Positions 1 through 8,700 of a stretch of DNA of 64,000 nucleotides are shown piece after piece; positions within the stretch are counted from its first letter, which is position 1, and each line of letters opens with the position of its first letter. This DNA comes from Brevibacterium sp. XM4083 (lineage in GTDB: Bacteria > Actinomycetota > Actinomycetes > Actinomycetales > Brevibacteriaceae): the NCBI RefSeq assembly GCF_006489205.2, contig NZ_VFYR02000001.1, positions 1,210,555 through 1,274,554 of the forward strand. The letters are read 5' to 3'. Made by a program: the position numbers and the translations under genes. The notes under the pieces were generated by a model. It had not been told where the DNA came from, made no database searches, and saw only the letters and a list, made by a program, of their open reading frames with translations.

Positions 1-2
1 TG

Positions 3-413
3 CTCGGCGGTGAGCTGAAGAAGGGCGACGTCGTCGTCATCCGCTACGAAGGACCCAAGGGCGGGCCGGGGATGCGTGAGATGCTCGCGATCACCGGGGC
101 CATCAAGGGCGCGGGCATCGGCAAGGACGTCCTCCTCATCACTGACGGCCGCTTCTCCGGGGGCTCGACCGGGCTGTGCATCGGTCACGTCGCCCCTGAG
201 GCCGTCGACGGCGGGCCGATCGCCCTTGTCGAGGACGGGGACCGGATCACCGTCGACATCGCGGCACGCTCGATCGAGCTCCACGTCGACGAGGAGGTGC
301 TCGCCGAGCGTCGCAAGACGTGGACGATCCCGGAGAACCACCGGCTCACCGGGGTGCTCGGCAAGTACGCGAAGCTCGTCCAGTCGGCGTCGACCGGAGC
401 CGTCTGCGGCTGA
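3..413 (+). CDS. ilvD: Dihydroxy-acid dehydratase, C-terminal part
   Basis: The gene enters from the left edge in frame 3 and ends at TGA 411-413, so only the last 136 codons are present. The protein dehydrates 2,3-dihydroxy-3-methylvalerate/isovalerate in isoleucine and valine synthesis and carries an Fe-S cluster in the missing N-terminal part. The visible stretch [17 protein letters not shown], followed by [20 protein letters not shown], is a hallmark of the IlvD/Edd C-terminal domain. The stop overlaps the start of the next gene (TGATG), which implies translational coupling. It belongs with ilvBNC about 10 kb downstream. The truncation is only the window edge, not a mutation. Confidence 0.95.
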   Translation, partial: LGGELKKGDVVVIRYEGPKGGPGMREMLAITGAIKGAGIGKDVLLITDGRFSGGSTGLCIGHVAPEAVDGGPIALVEDGDRITVDIAARSIELHVDEEVLAERRKTWTIPENHRLTGVLGKYAKLVQSASTGAVCG

Positions 414-1354
414 TGCGCATCGTCGTCCTCGACGACTACCAGGACGTCGCCCGGTCCTTCGCGGACTGGGCGACGCTGCCGGCTGACCTCACCGTCGTCA
501 CGCGTCCGGTCACCGGCACCGCTGACCTGGCAGCGCTGCTCTCCGGCGCCGAGGTGGTCGTCGCGATGCGTGAGCGCACCGTCTTCGACGCGCAGCGTCT
601 GGCAGCCCTTCCCGACCTGCGGCTGCTCGTGACCACGGGAGCGGCGAACGCCTCGATCGACCTCGACGCCGCCCGTGCGCACGGGATCATGGTCTGCGGC
701 ACCGACGCCCCGCGGACGGCGACGCCGGAGCTGACGTGGGGTCTCATCCTCGCCGTGGCTCGCAGCATCCCCGCCGAGGATGCGCGGATGCGGGCCGGGG
801 GATGGCAGGAGACGATCGGGGCGGACCTGGCCGGGTCCCGCCTCGGCGTCATCGGTCTGGGTCGGCTGGGATCGCGCGTTGCCCGCATCGGGCAGGCCTT
901 CGGGATGGACGTCGTCGCGTGGAGTGCCAATCTCACGCCGGAGCGCGCCGCCGAGGTGGGGGTGCGTGCCGTGGGCCGGGAGGAGCTGCTGGAGACCTCC
1001 GACGTCGTGACGATCCACTACAAGCTCAGCGATCGCAGTCGTGGGCTTCTCGGGGCGAGCGAGCTCGCGCTGATGAAGGAGAGTGCGATCCTCGTCAACA
1101 CCTCGCGGGCCGGGCTCGTCGACACTGCGGCGCTGACCGACGCGCTCGCAGCCGGAGCGATCCGCGGGGCGGGCCTCGACGTCTACGACGCCGAGCCGTT
1201 GCCCGCCGACCATGAGTTGCGCACGAGCCCGCGGACCGTGCTCACCCCGCACCTCGGCTACGTCACCGAGGGCACGTATCGGATCTTCTACCCGCAGGCG
1301 GTCGAGGACATCGCGGCGTGGATCGCCGGTGAGCCGATCCGTGTGCTGACGTAA
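413..1354 (+). CDS. D-2-hydroxyacid dehydrogenase family protein
   Basis: A 313-residue NAD-dependent 2-hydroxyacid dehydrogenase starting with [12 protein letters not shown] at the ATG that overlaps the ilvD stop. The Rossmann motif GVIGLGRLG lies near residue 147. The catalytic arginine is in VNTSRAGLVD (about 229), the glutamate in YDAEPLPADHE (about 261) and the histidine in LTPHLGY (about 279), so the active-site set is complete. The substrate cannot be read from sequence. Relatives are annotated as phosphoglycerate, glyoxylate or hydroxypyruvate dehydrogenases. A true SerA with an ACT domain is encoded at 21.6 kb, so this one probably has another substrate. Overlap with ilvD suggests co-transcription. 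Confidence 0.88.
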   Translation: MRIVVLDDYQDVARSFADWATLPADLTVVTRPVTGTADLAALLSGAEVVVAMRERTVFDAQRLAALPDLRLLVTTGAANASIDLDAARAHGIMVCGTDAPRTATPELTWGLILAVARSIPAEDARMRAGGWQETIGADLAGSRLGVIGLGRLGSRVARIGQAFGMDVVAWSANLTPERAAEVGVRAVGREELLETSDVVTIHYKLSDRSRGLLGASELALMKESAILVNTSRAGLVDTAALTDALAAGAIRGAGLDVYDAEPLPADHELRTSPRTVLTPHLGYVTEGTYRIFYPQAVEDIAAWIAGEPIRVLT

Positions 1355-1412
1355 AGGGCGCGGCGCCGCGCTGGGTGCCGGGGCAGCGAAATTCGTCGGC
1401 GTGAAGCCTTGC

Positions 1413-1439
1413 GTTCGAGCGCGCTCGAACTCGTAGCGT
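1413..1439 (+). promoter_or_regulatory. MerR-type promoter with 18-bp perfect palindrome upstream of the SDR gene
   Basis: GTTCGAGCGCGCTCGAAC (1413-1430) is an exact 18-bp palindrome. It is framed by TTGCGT (1409-1414) and TAGCGT (1434-1439), which are 19 bp apart. An over-long 19-bp spacer carrying a dyad is the classic architecture of MerR-family promoters, and a MerR regulator is encoded by the second gene of this unit. TAGCGT ends 7 nt before the ATG at 1447, so the mRNA may be leaderless. Assignment of the MerR protein to this site is inference. Confidence 0.7.
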
Positions 1440-1446
1440 CGCTGTC

Positions 1447-2382
1447 ATGAACTCACACATCGAGAACATCACAGCAGCGACGACAATGACGACTGAGGTC
1501 CGCGGGCCGTCCGAGCACCGGCGGCGCTGGGCGATCACCGGTGCCTCGCAGGGCTTCGGGCGGGCACTGACCGAGGAGGTGCTGGCGCGCGGGCACGATG
1601 CCGTCGTCGTTGTCCGCGACCCGGAGTCCCTGCAGGAGCTCAAGGCGGAATTCGGGGAGCGCCTCGCCGTCCTCACCGCGGATCTCCGTGATGAGACCGC
1701 CGTCGCCGAGGTGGGTGAGGCGCTGACCGACCTCGACGTCAATGTGCTCATCAACAATGCGGGGCGGGCGATCGTCGGTGCCGTCGAGGAGATCGGCCTC
1801 GGTGAGCTCAGGGAGCAGCTGGAGCTCAACTTCTTCGCCGCCGCCGCTCTCACCCGCGCCGTCCTGCCGCTCATGCGGGCGAAGGGCAGCGGGGCGATCG
1901 TGCAGATGAGCAGCCAGGGAGGGCGGGTGTCGTTTCCTGCGGCCGGGGCCTATTCGGCGAGCAAGTTCGCGCTCGAGGGCTGGTCGGAGGCATTGGCCGC
2001 CGAGGTGGGGCCGCTGGGCATCGGCGTGATGCTCGTGGAGCCCTCACGGTTCCGGACCGGGTTCAATACTGCGCATTCGCTGGGGATGACGTCGGAGACG
2101 GACGCCTATGCGGCGATCGTCGGACCAGCCCGCGCTGATCTCGCCGAGGTAGACGGCAGGCAGGAGGGAGACCCGGTCCGTGCGGCAGCGATCATCGTCG
2201 ATCTGGTCGAGCCAAGTCTCGCAACCGACGGTGGGCTGCCCTTGCGTCTGCCTCTCGGCGCCGAGGCGGTGCGACGTCTGCGGGCGGCGTACAGTGGAAA
2301 TGCGGCCGAGGTCGAGCGCCTGGCCGCCGTGGCGGAGAGCGCTGACTTTCCCGGCATGCGACCTTCACAGCGGGCGGTGTGA
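1447..2382 (+). CDS. Short-chain dehydrogenase/reductase (SDR) family oxidoreductase
   Basis: A 311-residue classical SDR. The NAD(P) motif TGASQGFG is near residues 32-39, the NNAG motif near 103, the catalytic serine in QMSSQGGR (about 156) and YSASK near 169-173. Length and the C-terminal substrate loop fit the retinol dehydrogenase-like group of actinobacterial SDRs. The substrate is unknown. About 30 extra residues precede the Rossmann fold; an internal start is possible, but the -10 hexamer 7 nt before the ATG at 1447 supports this start as leaderless. The gene overlaps the MerR gene by 4 bp (GTGA) and probably forms a two-gene autoregulated unit with it. Confidence 0.9.
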   Translation: MNSHIENITAATTMTTEVRGPSEHRRRWAITGASQGFGRALTEEVLARGHDAVVVVRDPESLQELKAEFGERLAVLTADLRDETAVAEVGEALTDLDVNVLINNAGRAIVGAVEEIGLGELREQLELNFFAAAALTRAVLPLMRAKGSGAIVQMSSQGGRVSFPAAGAYSASKFALEGWSEALAAEVGPLGIGVMLVEPSRFRTGFNTAHSLGMTSETDAYAAIVGPARADLAEVDGRQEGDPVRAAAIIVDLVEPSLATDGGLPLRLPLGAEAVRRLRAAYSGNAAEVERLAAVAESADFPGMRPSQRAV

Positions 2383-2927
2383 GCATGGCGACCGATGATC
2401 TCATGAGCCGGATCCTGGCGGACCTCGGAGATTTCGCCGAGATCGACGGGACGTTGCCCGTCGAGATCATCCACCGGATGGTCAACACCGGTGACGAGGC
2501 CGCTCCGCTGCCGATCGCGGAGATCTCCGAGCTGCTCGGCCTCTCTCCCCACACCCTGCGCTATTACGAGAGCAAGGGGCTCGTCGCGGTGAACCGGGAC
2601 GCAGCCGGGCACCGTGTCTACGGCGCCGAGGCTCAGCGGCGGTTGGTGTTCCTCACTCGGATGCGGCTGTCTGGGATGCCCATGCGCGACCTCGCCCACT
2701 ACGTCGACCTCGTCGAGGCGGGGGAGGCGACCGTTCCGGAGAGGCTCGACCTGCTCATCGAGCACCGCGACACGATCCGTCGCCGGATCCGCGAACTCAC
2801 ACTGTCGCTGGCGGCCACCGAATACAAGATCGCCGCTTACGGCGGTCGCACCGGTGACGTGCTCGGCGGGGATCACGCTGACGGTGTCGGCGTCGACGCT
2901 GAACACACTGCCGCCGATCCGAACTGA
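2379..2927 (+). CDS. MerR family transcriptional regulator
   Basis: A 182-residue regulator. The winged helix-turn-helix near residues 44-75 reads IAEISELLGLSPHTLRYYES, followed by GLVAVNRDAAGHRVY, the typical MerR DNA-binding signature. A helical dimerisation segment (RLDLLIEHRDTIRRRIREL) follows. No cysteine cluster typical of metal sensors is present, so the signal is probably an organic compound. The GTG at 2379 overlaps the SDR stop as GTGA; an in-frame ATG two codons later (2385) is the alternative start. The likely target is the 18-bp palindrome at 1413-1430 in front of the SDR gene. Confidence 0.9.
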   Translation: MSMATDDLMSRILADLGDFAEIDGTLPVEIIHRMVNTGDEAAPLPIAEISELLGLSPHTLRYYESKGLVAVNRDAAGHRVYGAEAQRRLVFLTRMRLSGMPMRDLAHYVDLVEAGEATVPERLDLLIEHRDTIRRRIRELTLSLAATEYKIAAYGGRTGDVLGGDHADGVGVDAEHTAADPN

Positions 2928-2939
2928 CCTCACCAACGC

Positions 2940-2972
2940 AGAACGCGGGCGAAACGATTTCGCCCGCGTTCT
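2940..2972. terminator. Bidirectional hairpin terminator between convergent genes
   Basis: A perfect 15-bp stem with a 3-nt loop: the arm 2940-2954 (AGAACGCGGGCGAAA) pairs with 2958-2972. It lies between the MerR gene and the convergent aldo/keto reductase gene. No long T-run follows, as is common in actinobacteria. Confidence 0.8.
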
Positions 2973-3011
2973 CACGGTGCAGTGTTACCGACCCAAGCAG
3001 CCTCGGTGAGG

Positions 3012-4097
<1,086 letters not shown>

Positions 4098-4616
4098 TCA
4101 GTCTGCGAACACCGTGTGGACGTCGCCGGTGTGGGCGCGGCCGCCGAGATCGGTGAGCTCGAGGACGACTGCTGAGCCGACCACCTCGGCGCCGAGTTCG
4201 GTGACGAGAGCCTGCGCCGCGGTGAGCGTTCCGCCGGTGGCGAGGATGTCGTCGACGAGGAGGACCCGATCGCCGGGGCGCAGGACGTCGGGGGCTTCGA
4301 TCGTCGCGGTGCCGTACTCGAGGGTGTAGGACACGGCCGCGGCGGGTTTGGGCAGTTTGCCGGCTTTGCGGATGGGGAGGATGCCCGCCCCGGTCTTCGC
4401 CGAGATCGCCCCGGCGAAGAGGAACCCGCGCGCCTCGAGTCCGCCGACGAAGTCGAAGTGGCCGACGAACGGGGCGATGAGCGCATCGGTGACGGCGTTG
4501 AACGCGGTGCCGTCGGCGAGCAGCGGAGAGATGTCGCGGAAGTTCACCCCGGGCTCCGGGTAGTCGGGGATCGAGGTGATGAGGGTCCGCGCGCGGTCGA
4601 GCTCTGCAGTCGTCAC
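4098..4616 (-). CDS. apt: Adenine phosphoribosyltransferase
   Basis: A 172-residue enzyme that salvages adenine with PRPP to give AMP in the cytosol. The PRPP-binding motif VLLVDDILATGGT lies near residues 118-130, preceded by the adenine-site region NFRDISPLLAD (25-35) and GGLEARGFLFAGAIS. Length is normal for Apt. The start is GTG (4616). A minus-strand TACAGT (4628-4623) ends 6 nt before it with no Shine-Dalgarno, so the transcript is probably leaderless. It is divergent from the methyltransferase gene. Confidence 0.95.
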   Translation of the reverse strand: MTTAELDRARTLITSIPDYPEPGVNFRDISPLLADGTAFNAVTDALIAPFVGHFDFVGGLEARGFLFAGAISAKTGAGILPIRKAGKLPKPAAAVSYTLEYGTATIEAPDVLRPGDRVLLVDDILATGGTLTAAQALVTELGAEVVGSAVVLELTDLGGRAHTGDVHTVFAD

Positions 4617-4745
4617 GGGTCAACTGTACTCGCGGCCGCTCGCTTCCCGTGGGCATCGCACGAGCGTATCCTCGTCGACACGGATCCGTTGCCGGGCGCC
4701 GTCTATCGTGGGACGTTGGGGCGGCGGCCGTGGAGAGGAGACGAG

Positions 4746-5336
4746 TTGGCCTCGCCGATCGATCCAGTCACGCTCGCCGAGGCGTTCGCGCAGGTGCCGC
4801 GGCACCGTTTCCTGCCAGCTGACCAGCAGGGCTGGTCGGGCAGCAATGTGCCGCTCGAGATCGGATGCGGGCAGACGAACTCGCAGCCGAGCACCGTCGC
4901 CGACATGCTCGCGCTTCTCGGCGTCGAACCGGGCGAGACCGTCCTCGATCTCGGGTCCGGTTCGGGATGGACGACCGCCCTCCTCGGCGCGCTCGTCGGA
5001 CCCGGCGGCCATGTCCTCGGCATCGAGCGTCACCGGGAGCTCCTCGAGCGTTCCATCGCCGCCGTCGCCGGGCTCGACATCGACTGCCTCGAATTCGCCG
5101 AGGCGACGCCAGGAGTTCTCGGTCGACCCGAGCGCGCGCCCTTCGACCGCATCCTCGTGTCCGCCGGCGCCGATGAACTGCCCGACAGCCTCGTCGCGCA
5201 ACTGTCCATCGGCGGAGTCATGGTCATCCCGGTCGCCGAGATGATGCTTCGCGTCGAACGCACGGGCGAGGCCGCCGGCGAGGTGACGATCACCCAGCAC
5301 GGCCGCTACCGGTTCGTCCCTCTCATCACGGAGTGA
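4746..5336 (+). CDS. Protein-L-isoaspartate O-methyltransferase-like SAM methyltransferase
   Basis: A 196-residue class I methyltransferase of the PCMT family, which repairs isoaspartyl damage by methylating it with SAM. The SAM motif VLDLGSGSGWTTALLG begins near residue 66, preceded by the PCMT-specific PRHRFLP (18-24) and GCGQTNSQPSTVADML (40-55), equivalent to the usual G(Y/C)GQTISQP. I chose TTG 4746 because GGAGAGGAG ends about 5 nt upstream. The sequence further upstream in frame runs antisense to apt and does not look coding. Hairpin repeats begin 13 bp after the stop. Confidence 0.85.
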   Translation: MASPIDPVTLAEAFAQVPRHRFLPADQQGWSGSNVPLEIGCGQTNSQPSTVADMLALLGVEPGETVLDLGSGSGWTTALLGALVGPGGHVLGIERHRELLERSIAAVAGLDIDCLEFAEATPGVLGRPERAPFDRILVSAGADELPDSLVAQLSIGGVMVIPVAEMMLRVERTGEAAGEVTITQHGRYRFVPLITE

Positions 5337-5349
5337 GGCGGCGCGCACC

Positions 5350-5459
5350 GACGCGGTGAACCGACAAATACGCGGTCACACTCCACACGCGACGGCTCCG
5401 ACGCGGTGAACCGACAAATACGCTCTGCGCTAACCGCGTATTTGTCGGTTGGGGGCGTC
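5350..5459. repeat. REP-like inverted-repeat cluster, left of the DUF559 gene
   Basis: Three copies of a 24-bp element with core AACCGACAAATACGC: direct at 5350-5373 and 5400-5423, inverted at 5436-5459. The second and third face each other over a 12-bp gap and can fold into a long hairpin; the inverted copy keeps the core but varies in the outer GGTG/GGGG bases. The same element recurs at 6590-6749 on the other side of the single gene in between. The layout resembles REP/REPIN elements; no transposase is present. Confidence 0.85.
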
Positions 5460-5591
5460 GGAGCGGAATGGGTCGCGAGCCAGCCGGTGGAGAGTGCCCG
5501 CGCGACTCGCGGCGCAATGCAGTTTGGACGCGATGTGTCTTATTGCCGGATGTTTATTGACGTTTGATGACCATAGGAGCAGAATGATGTC

Positions 5592-6599
5592 ATGTATCAG
5601 GTGTTCACAACCGCCGACCTGAGACGTCTCGGCTGCTCCGACCGCGACGTCAGCGTGGCAGCCGACTGCTGCCTGGAGAGAATCGCTCGGGGGCGGTTCG
5701 CGGTCAAGCGCCGGTGCGACAACCCCCGGCACGCCCGGATCACGGAGGCAGTCACGCTCGGCGAGGCCGAATTGTTCGAGCAGGTGGGCGATGTGCGCGA
5801 CGTGCTCGCTCGGGTCAAGGTCCTCATCCGCACCCGTGCCGATCTCGTCAACGGTCGGTCAGGTGAGTCGGGGCGCTTCGGCGTGGAGGTCTTCTCCCAT
5901 CTGTCGGCCGCTCTGCTGTGGGACTTCACCATCGCGAAGATGGACAAGCCCTTCGTCGAAGTCATCCGGACCTCCACGAACAAGCGGCACGCCCACCTGT
6001 TCATACGACGGCGCGATGTTCCTCCAGGACAGATCGACCGCCTCGGCGATGTCGCCCTGACGACACGGGAGCGCACGCTCATCGATGTCGCCCGCGATTG
6101 CGACCTCGACATCAGCGTGCCCATGCTCGATGACGCGCTGCGTCGTCATGTCGTGACGCCCGACGGGCTCCGCGACGCCGCTGGGCAATGTCGCGAGACG
6201 CGCGGTCGATTCCGAGTCGCGGCGGCTCTCGACCTCGCCGATCCGCGGCGCGAGTCACCGGGAGAGTCGATCAGCGCCGTGAGGCTCCATGAGGTCGGCC
6301 TCACGGGATTCGAACCGCAGGTGGAGATCGTCGACGACCACGGTCGCTTCGTCGCTCGGGTCGATTTCCTCCACGCCGCATCGAAGACGATCCTCGAGTT
6401 CGACGGCCGGATCAAATACACGATCGACGACACGGATCCCCGTGACGCGTTCGACAAGGAGCGCGAACGGGAGCGGCAGCTGAGGGCTCTCGGCTACACG
6501 GTCGTCCGCATCTTCTGGAAGGACCTGTGGCGCCGGCGCCCGTTCACCGATCTGGCACGGCTCGTCAGCGCCCGCACGCCCGCGACACCGACGCGGTGA
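5592..6599 (+). CDS. DUF559-type nuclease-like protein with AbiEi-like N-terminus
   Basis: A 335-residue protein of unknown function. Residues 1-50 (FTTADLRRLGCSDRDVSVAA ... GRFAVKR) resemble the winged-helix N-terminus seen in AbiEi-type antitoxin-like proteins. Residues about 250-330 match the DUF559/Vsr-like PD-(D/E)XK pattern: RVDFLHAASKTILEFDGRIKY, then ERERERQLRALGYTVVRIFW. These are common accessory proteins in actinobacteria, and their activity is not established. AGGAG ends about 12 nt before the ATG; the upstream DNA is AT-rich for this window. The TGA stop (6597-6599) lies inside a copy of the flanking hairpin repeat. No AbiEii-type toxin gene is adjacent, so a toxin-antitoxin role is unsupported. 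Confidence 0.8.
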   Translation: MYQVFTTADLRRLGCSDRDVSVAADCCLERIARGRFAVKRRCDNPRHARITEAVTLGEAELFEQVGDVRDVLARVKVLIRTRADLVNGRSGESGRFGVEVFSHLSAALLWDFTIAKMDKPFVEVIRTSTNKRHAHLFIRRRDVPPGQIDRLGDVALTTRERTLIDVARDCDLDISVPMLDDALRRHVVTPDGLRDAAGQCRETRGRFRVAAALDLADPRRESPGESISAVRLHEVGLTGFEPQVEIVDDHGRFVARVDFLHAASKTILEFDGRIKYTIDDTDPRDAFDKERERERQLRALGYTVVRIFWKDLWRRRPFTDLARLVSARTPATPTR

Positions 6600-6749
6600 A
6601 GCGACAGTTACGCAGTCACACGTCGCGCGCGCCAGTCTTCGACGCGGTGAACCGACAAATACGCCGTTAGCCCCGGGCGTATTTGTCGGTTGGGGGCGTC
6701 GAAGACGGGCGGAGGTCGGCGCAGGGCGTATTTGTCGGTTGAGGGCGTC
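6590..6749. repeat. REP-like inverted-repeat cluster, right of the DUF559 gene
   Basis: Four copies of the element also found at 5350-5459. There is a diverged direct copy at 6590-6613 that supplies the stop codon of the DUF559 gene, a good direct copy at 6641-6664 and inverted copies at 6677-6700 and 6726-6749. The pair 6641-6664/6677-6700 forms a hairpin with a 12-nt loop. The following 80 bp are built of short GAGCCGGCGTCGG-type repeats up to the end of the ABC transporter gene. Confidence 0.85.
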
Positions 6750-6828
6750 GGAGACGAGCCGGCGTCGGGCGTCGGAATCGAGCCGGCGTCGGCACGGGGC
6801 GTCGAACGCGGACGGGCCGTCGCGGCCC

Positions 6829-8700
6829 TCACACGAGGGTGTCGCGCCACGCGCGGTGGAGCTGCGCGAAGCGACCGGTGCCGGCGATGAGCTCCTCGGG
6901 CGTGCCGTCCTCGACGATGCGCCCGGCGTCCATGACGAGCACGCGGTCGGCGATCTCGACGGTCGAGAGCCGATGGGCGATGATGATCGCCGTTCTGCCC
7001 TCGAGCACCGTCGCAAGCGCCTTCTGCACAAGCCTCTCCGACGGGATGTCGAGGTGGGCGGTCGCCTCGTCGAGCACGACGACATCGGGATCGGCGAGGA
7101 ACACCCGGGCGAACGACACGAGCTGCCGCTGGCCCGAGCTCAGCCGGCCGCCGCGCTTCTTCACGTCCGTGTCGTACCCGTCGGGCAGGCGGCGGATGTA
7201 GGGGTCGAGGCCCACCGCCTCGGCGGCCGCGACGACCTCGGCATCGCTGGCCTCCGGATTGCCGATGCGGATGTTGTCGGCGATCGTGCCGGCGAAGAGG
7301 AACGACTCCTGCGTGACCATGACGACGCTCGAGCGCAGCTCCGCGTCATCGAGGTCGCGCAGGTCGACTCCGTCGAGGGACACCGTGCCCTCCGAGGGAT
7401 CGTAGAACCGCGTGACGAGCTTGACGAGCGTCGACTTGCCCGCCCCCGTGGCGCCGACGAGCGCGACGATCTGCCCCGCCGGGATCGTCAGGTCGAAGCG
7501 GGGGAGGACGTCGGGGCCGTCGGCGTAGGCGAAGCGGACGTCCGTGAGGTCGATCGACCGTCCCGTCGCCGAGGCGGCTGACCCTTCCGTGCCGACCGCG
7601 ACCGCGGCCGCAGCTCCGGCGGTACCCCCGGCCCCCGTGTGCGCGGGCAGGGGGGTGGGCTGGGCCGGTGCCGGGACGCCGGGATCCGTGTCGAGGACGG
7701 CGGCGATCTTCTCGAGCGCCGCCGACGCCGACTGGTAGAGGTTGAACGACTGCACGAGCTCGTCGAGCGGACCGTAGAACCGGCGCAGATAGAGGATGAA
7801 CGCGGCGAGCACGCCGATCTGCGTCCACCCCTCGATGACGAGCCACGCGCCGACGACGATGATGACCGTCTGCGTGACGTTGCCGACGAGCCGCGTCCAC
7901 CCGGCGAACCACGCGACTCCGCGCAGCGCATCGGTGTTGGCGTCTCGGTACGCCGAGTCCTGCTCGCGCAGGGTGCCGCGACGGTCGGGCTGGCGCCGGT
8001 AGGCCTGGACGGCGCGGATGCCGCCCATCGTCTCGACGAAGTGGACGATGACCTTCGCGATCGACGTCCGGGTGCGCCGGTACGCCCCGCGCTGCGTCTG
8101 GTGCGCGGCCTTCGTGATGAAGAACAGCGGGATGAACCCGGCGAACACGACGATCGCCAGGGGCACATCGAGGACGATGAGGGTGATCGCGATGAACACC
8201 ATCTGGAGCAGCGCGAGCGCGGTCTCGAACAGCGAGTAGGAGAGGAACTGCTGGACCGACTCCATGTCCGAGGTCTGCCGGGACACGAGCCGCCCCGACG
8301 TCGATTTCTCGTGATACCCCAGGTCAAGGCGCTGAACATGGGTGAACACGCGCTGCCGCAGGGTGAAGATGATCTTCTGCGCGGTGATGCCGACGAGCCG
8401 CGTCGCCGTGAACGCGAGCACCGCCGAGGCGACGGCGGAGGCGACGAAGAGCGTGATCGCCCGCGTCAGCGCCGTCGGGTCGCCGGCGACGGCCTGCGGG
8501 ATGCCGGTGTCGAGGGCGTCGGCGATGAAGATCGGCCCGATGACGAGGGTCGCCGAGGTGAGGACGACGATGACGAGGAGGAGGACGGCCATCGGCAGGT
8601 GGGGACGCACGAGCGAGAAGAGCAGCGCCCGCGCCTTGGCCGCGATGTCCGGCGGCAGCTCCTCGACTCCGTCGTCCTGTGCCAGGCGCGGCGCGCTCAT
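6829..8700 (-). CDS. ABC exporter half-transporter, catalytic-site subunit
   Basis: A 623-residue fused membrane domain and ATPase. Six hydrophobic spans fill residues about 35-320 with the coupling region LGYHEKSTSGRLVSRQTSD. A Pro/Ala/Gly-rich linker (about 345-385) is followed by the ATPase: Walker A GATGAGKST (about 415), Q-loop VTQESF, signature LSSGQRQ (about 519) and Walker B VVVLDEAT (about 537-544) with the canonical glutamate. It overlaps the upstream half-transporter by 4 bp (ATGA), so the two likely form a heterodimer. The non-canonical LSSGQ signature would complete the partner's degenerate ATP site. The substrate is unknown; a drug or lipid exporter of the BmrCD/TM287-288 type is likely. 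Confidence 0.92.
   Translation of the reverse strand: MSAPRLAQDDGVEELPPDIAAKARALLFSLVRPHLPMAVLLLVIVVLTSATLVIGPIFIADALDTGIPQAVAGDPTALTRAITLFVASAVASAVLAFTATRLVGITAQKIIFTLRQRVFTHVQRLDLGYHEKSTSGRLVSRQTSDMESVQQFLSYSLFETALALLQMVFIAITLIVLDVPLAIVVFAGFIPLFFITKAAHQTQRGAYRRTRTSIAKVIVHFVETMGGIRAVQAYRRQPDRRGTLREQDSAYRDANTDALRGVAWFAGWTRLVGNVTQTVIIVVGAWLVIEGWTQIGVLAAFILYLRRFYGPLDELVQSFNLYQSASAALEKIAAVLDTDPGVPAPAQPTPLPAHTGAGGTAGAAAAVAVGTEGSAASATGRSIDLTDVRFAYADGPDVLPRFDLTIPAGQIVALVGATGAGKSTLVKLVTRFYDPSEGTVSLDGVDLRDLDDAELRSSVVMVTQESFLFAGTIADNIRIGNPEASDAEVVAAAEAVGLDPYIRRLPDGYDTDVKKRGGRLSSGQRQLVSFARVFLADPDVVVLDEATAHLDIPSERLVQKALATVLEGRTAIIIAHRLSTVEIADRVLVMDAGRIVEDGTPEELIAGTGRFAQLHRAWRDTLV

Noticed and set aside
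5592-6599. Type IV toxin-antitoxin (AbiE) system
   Set aside because: Only an AbiEi-like N-terminus is present, and no AbiEii nucleotidyltransferase is encoded next to it.
5350-6749. The DUF559 gene and its flanking repeats as an insertion sequence
   Set aside because: There is no transposase, and no single pair of terminal inverted repeats or target duplication; the repeats are multiple and mixed in orientation.
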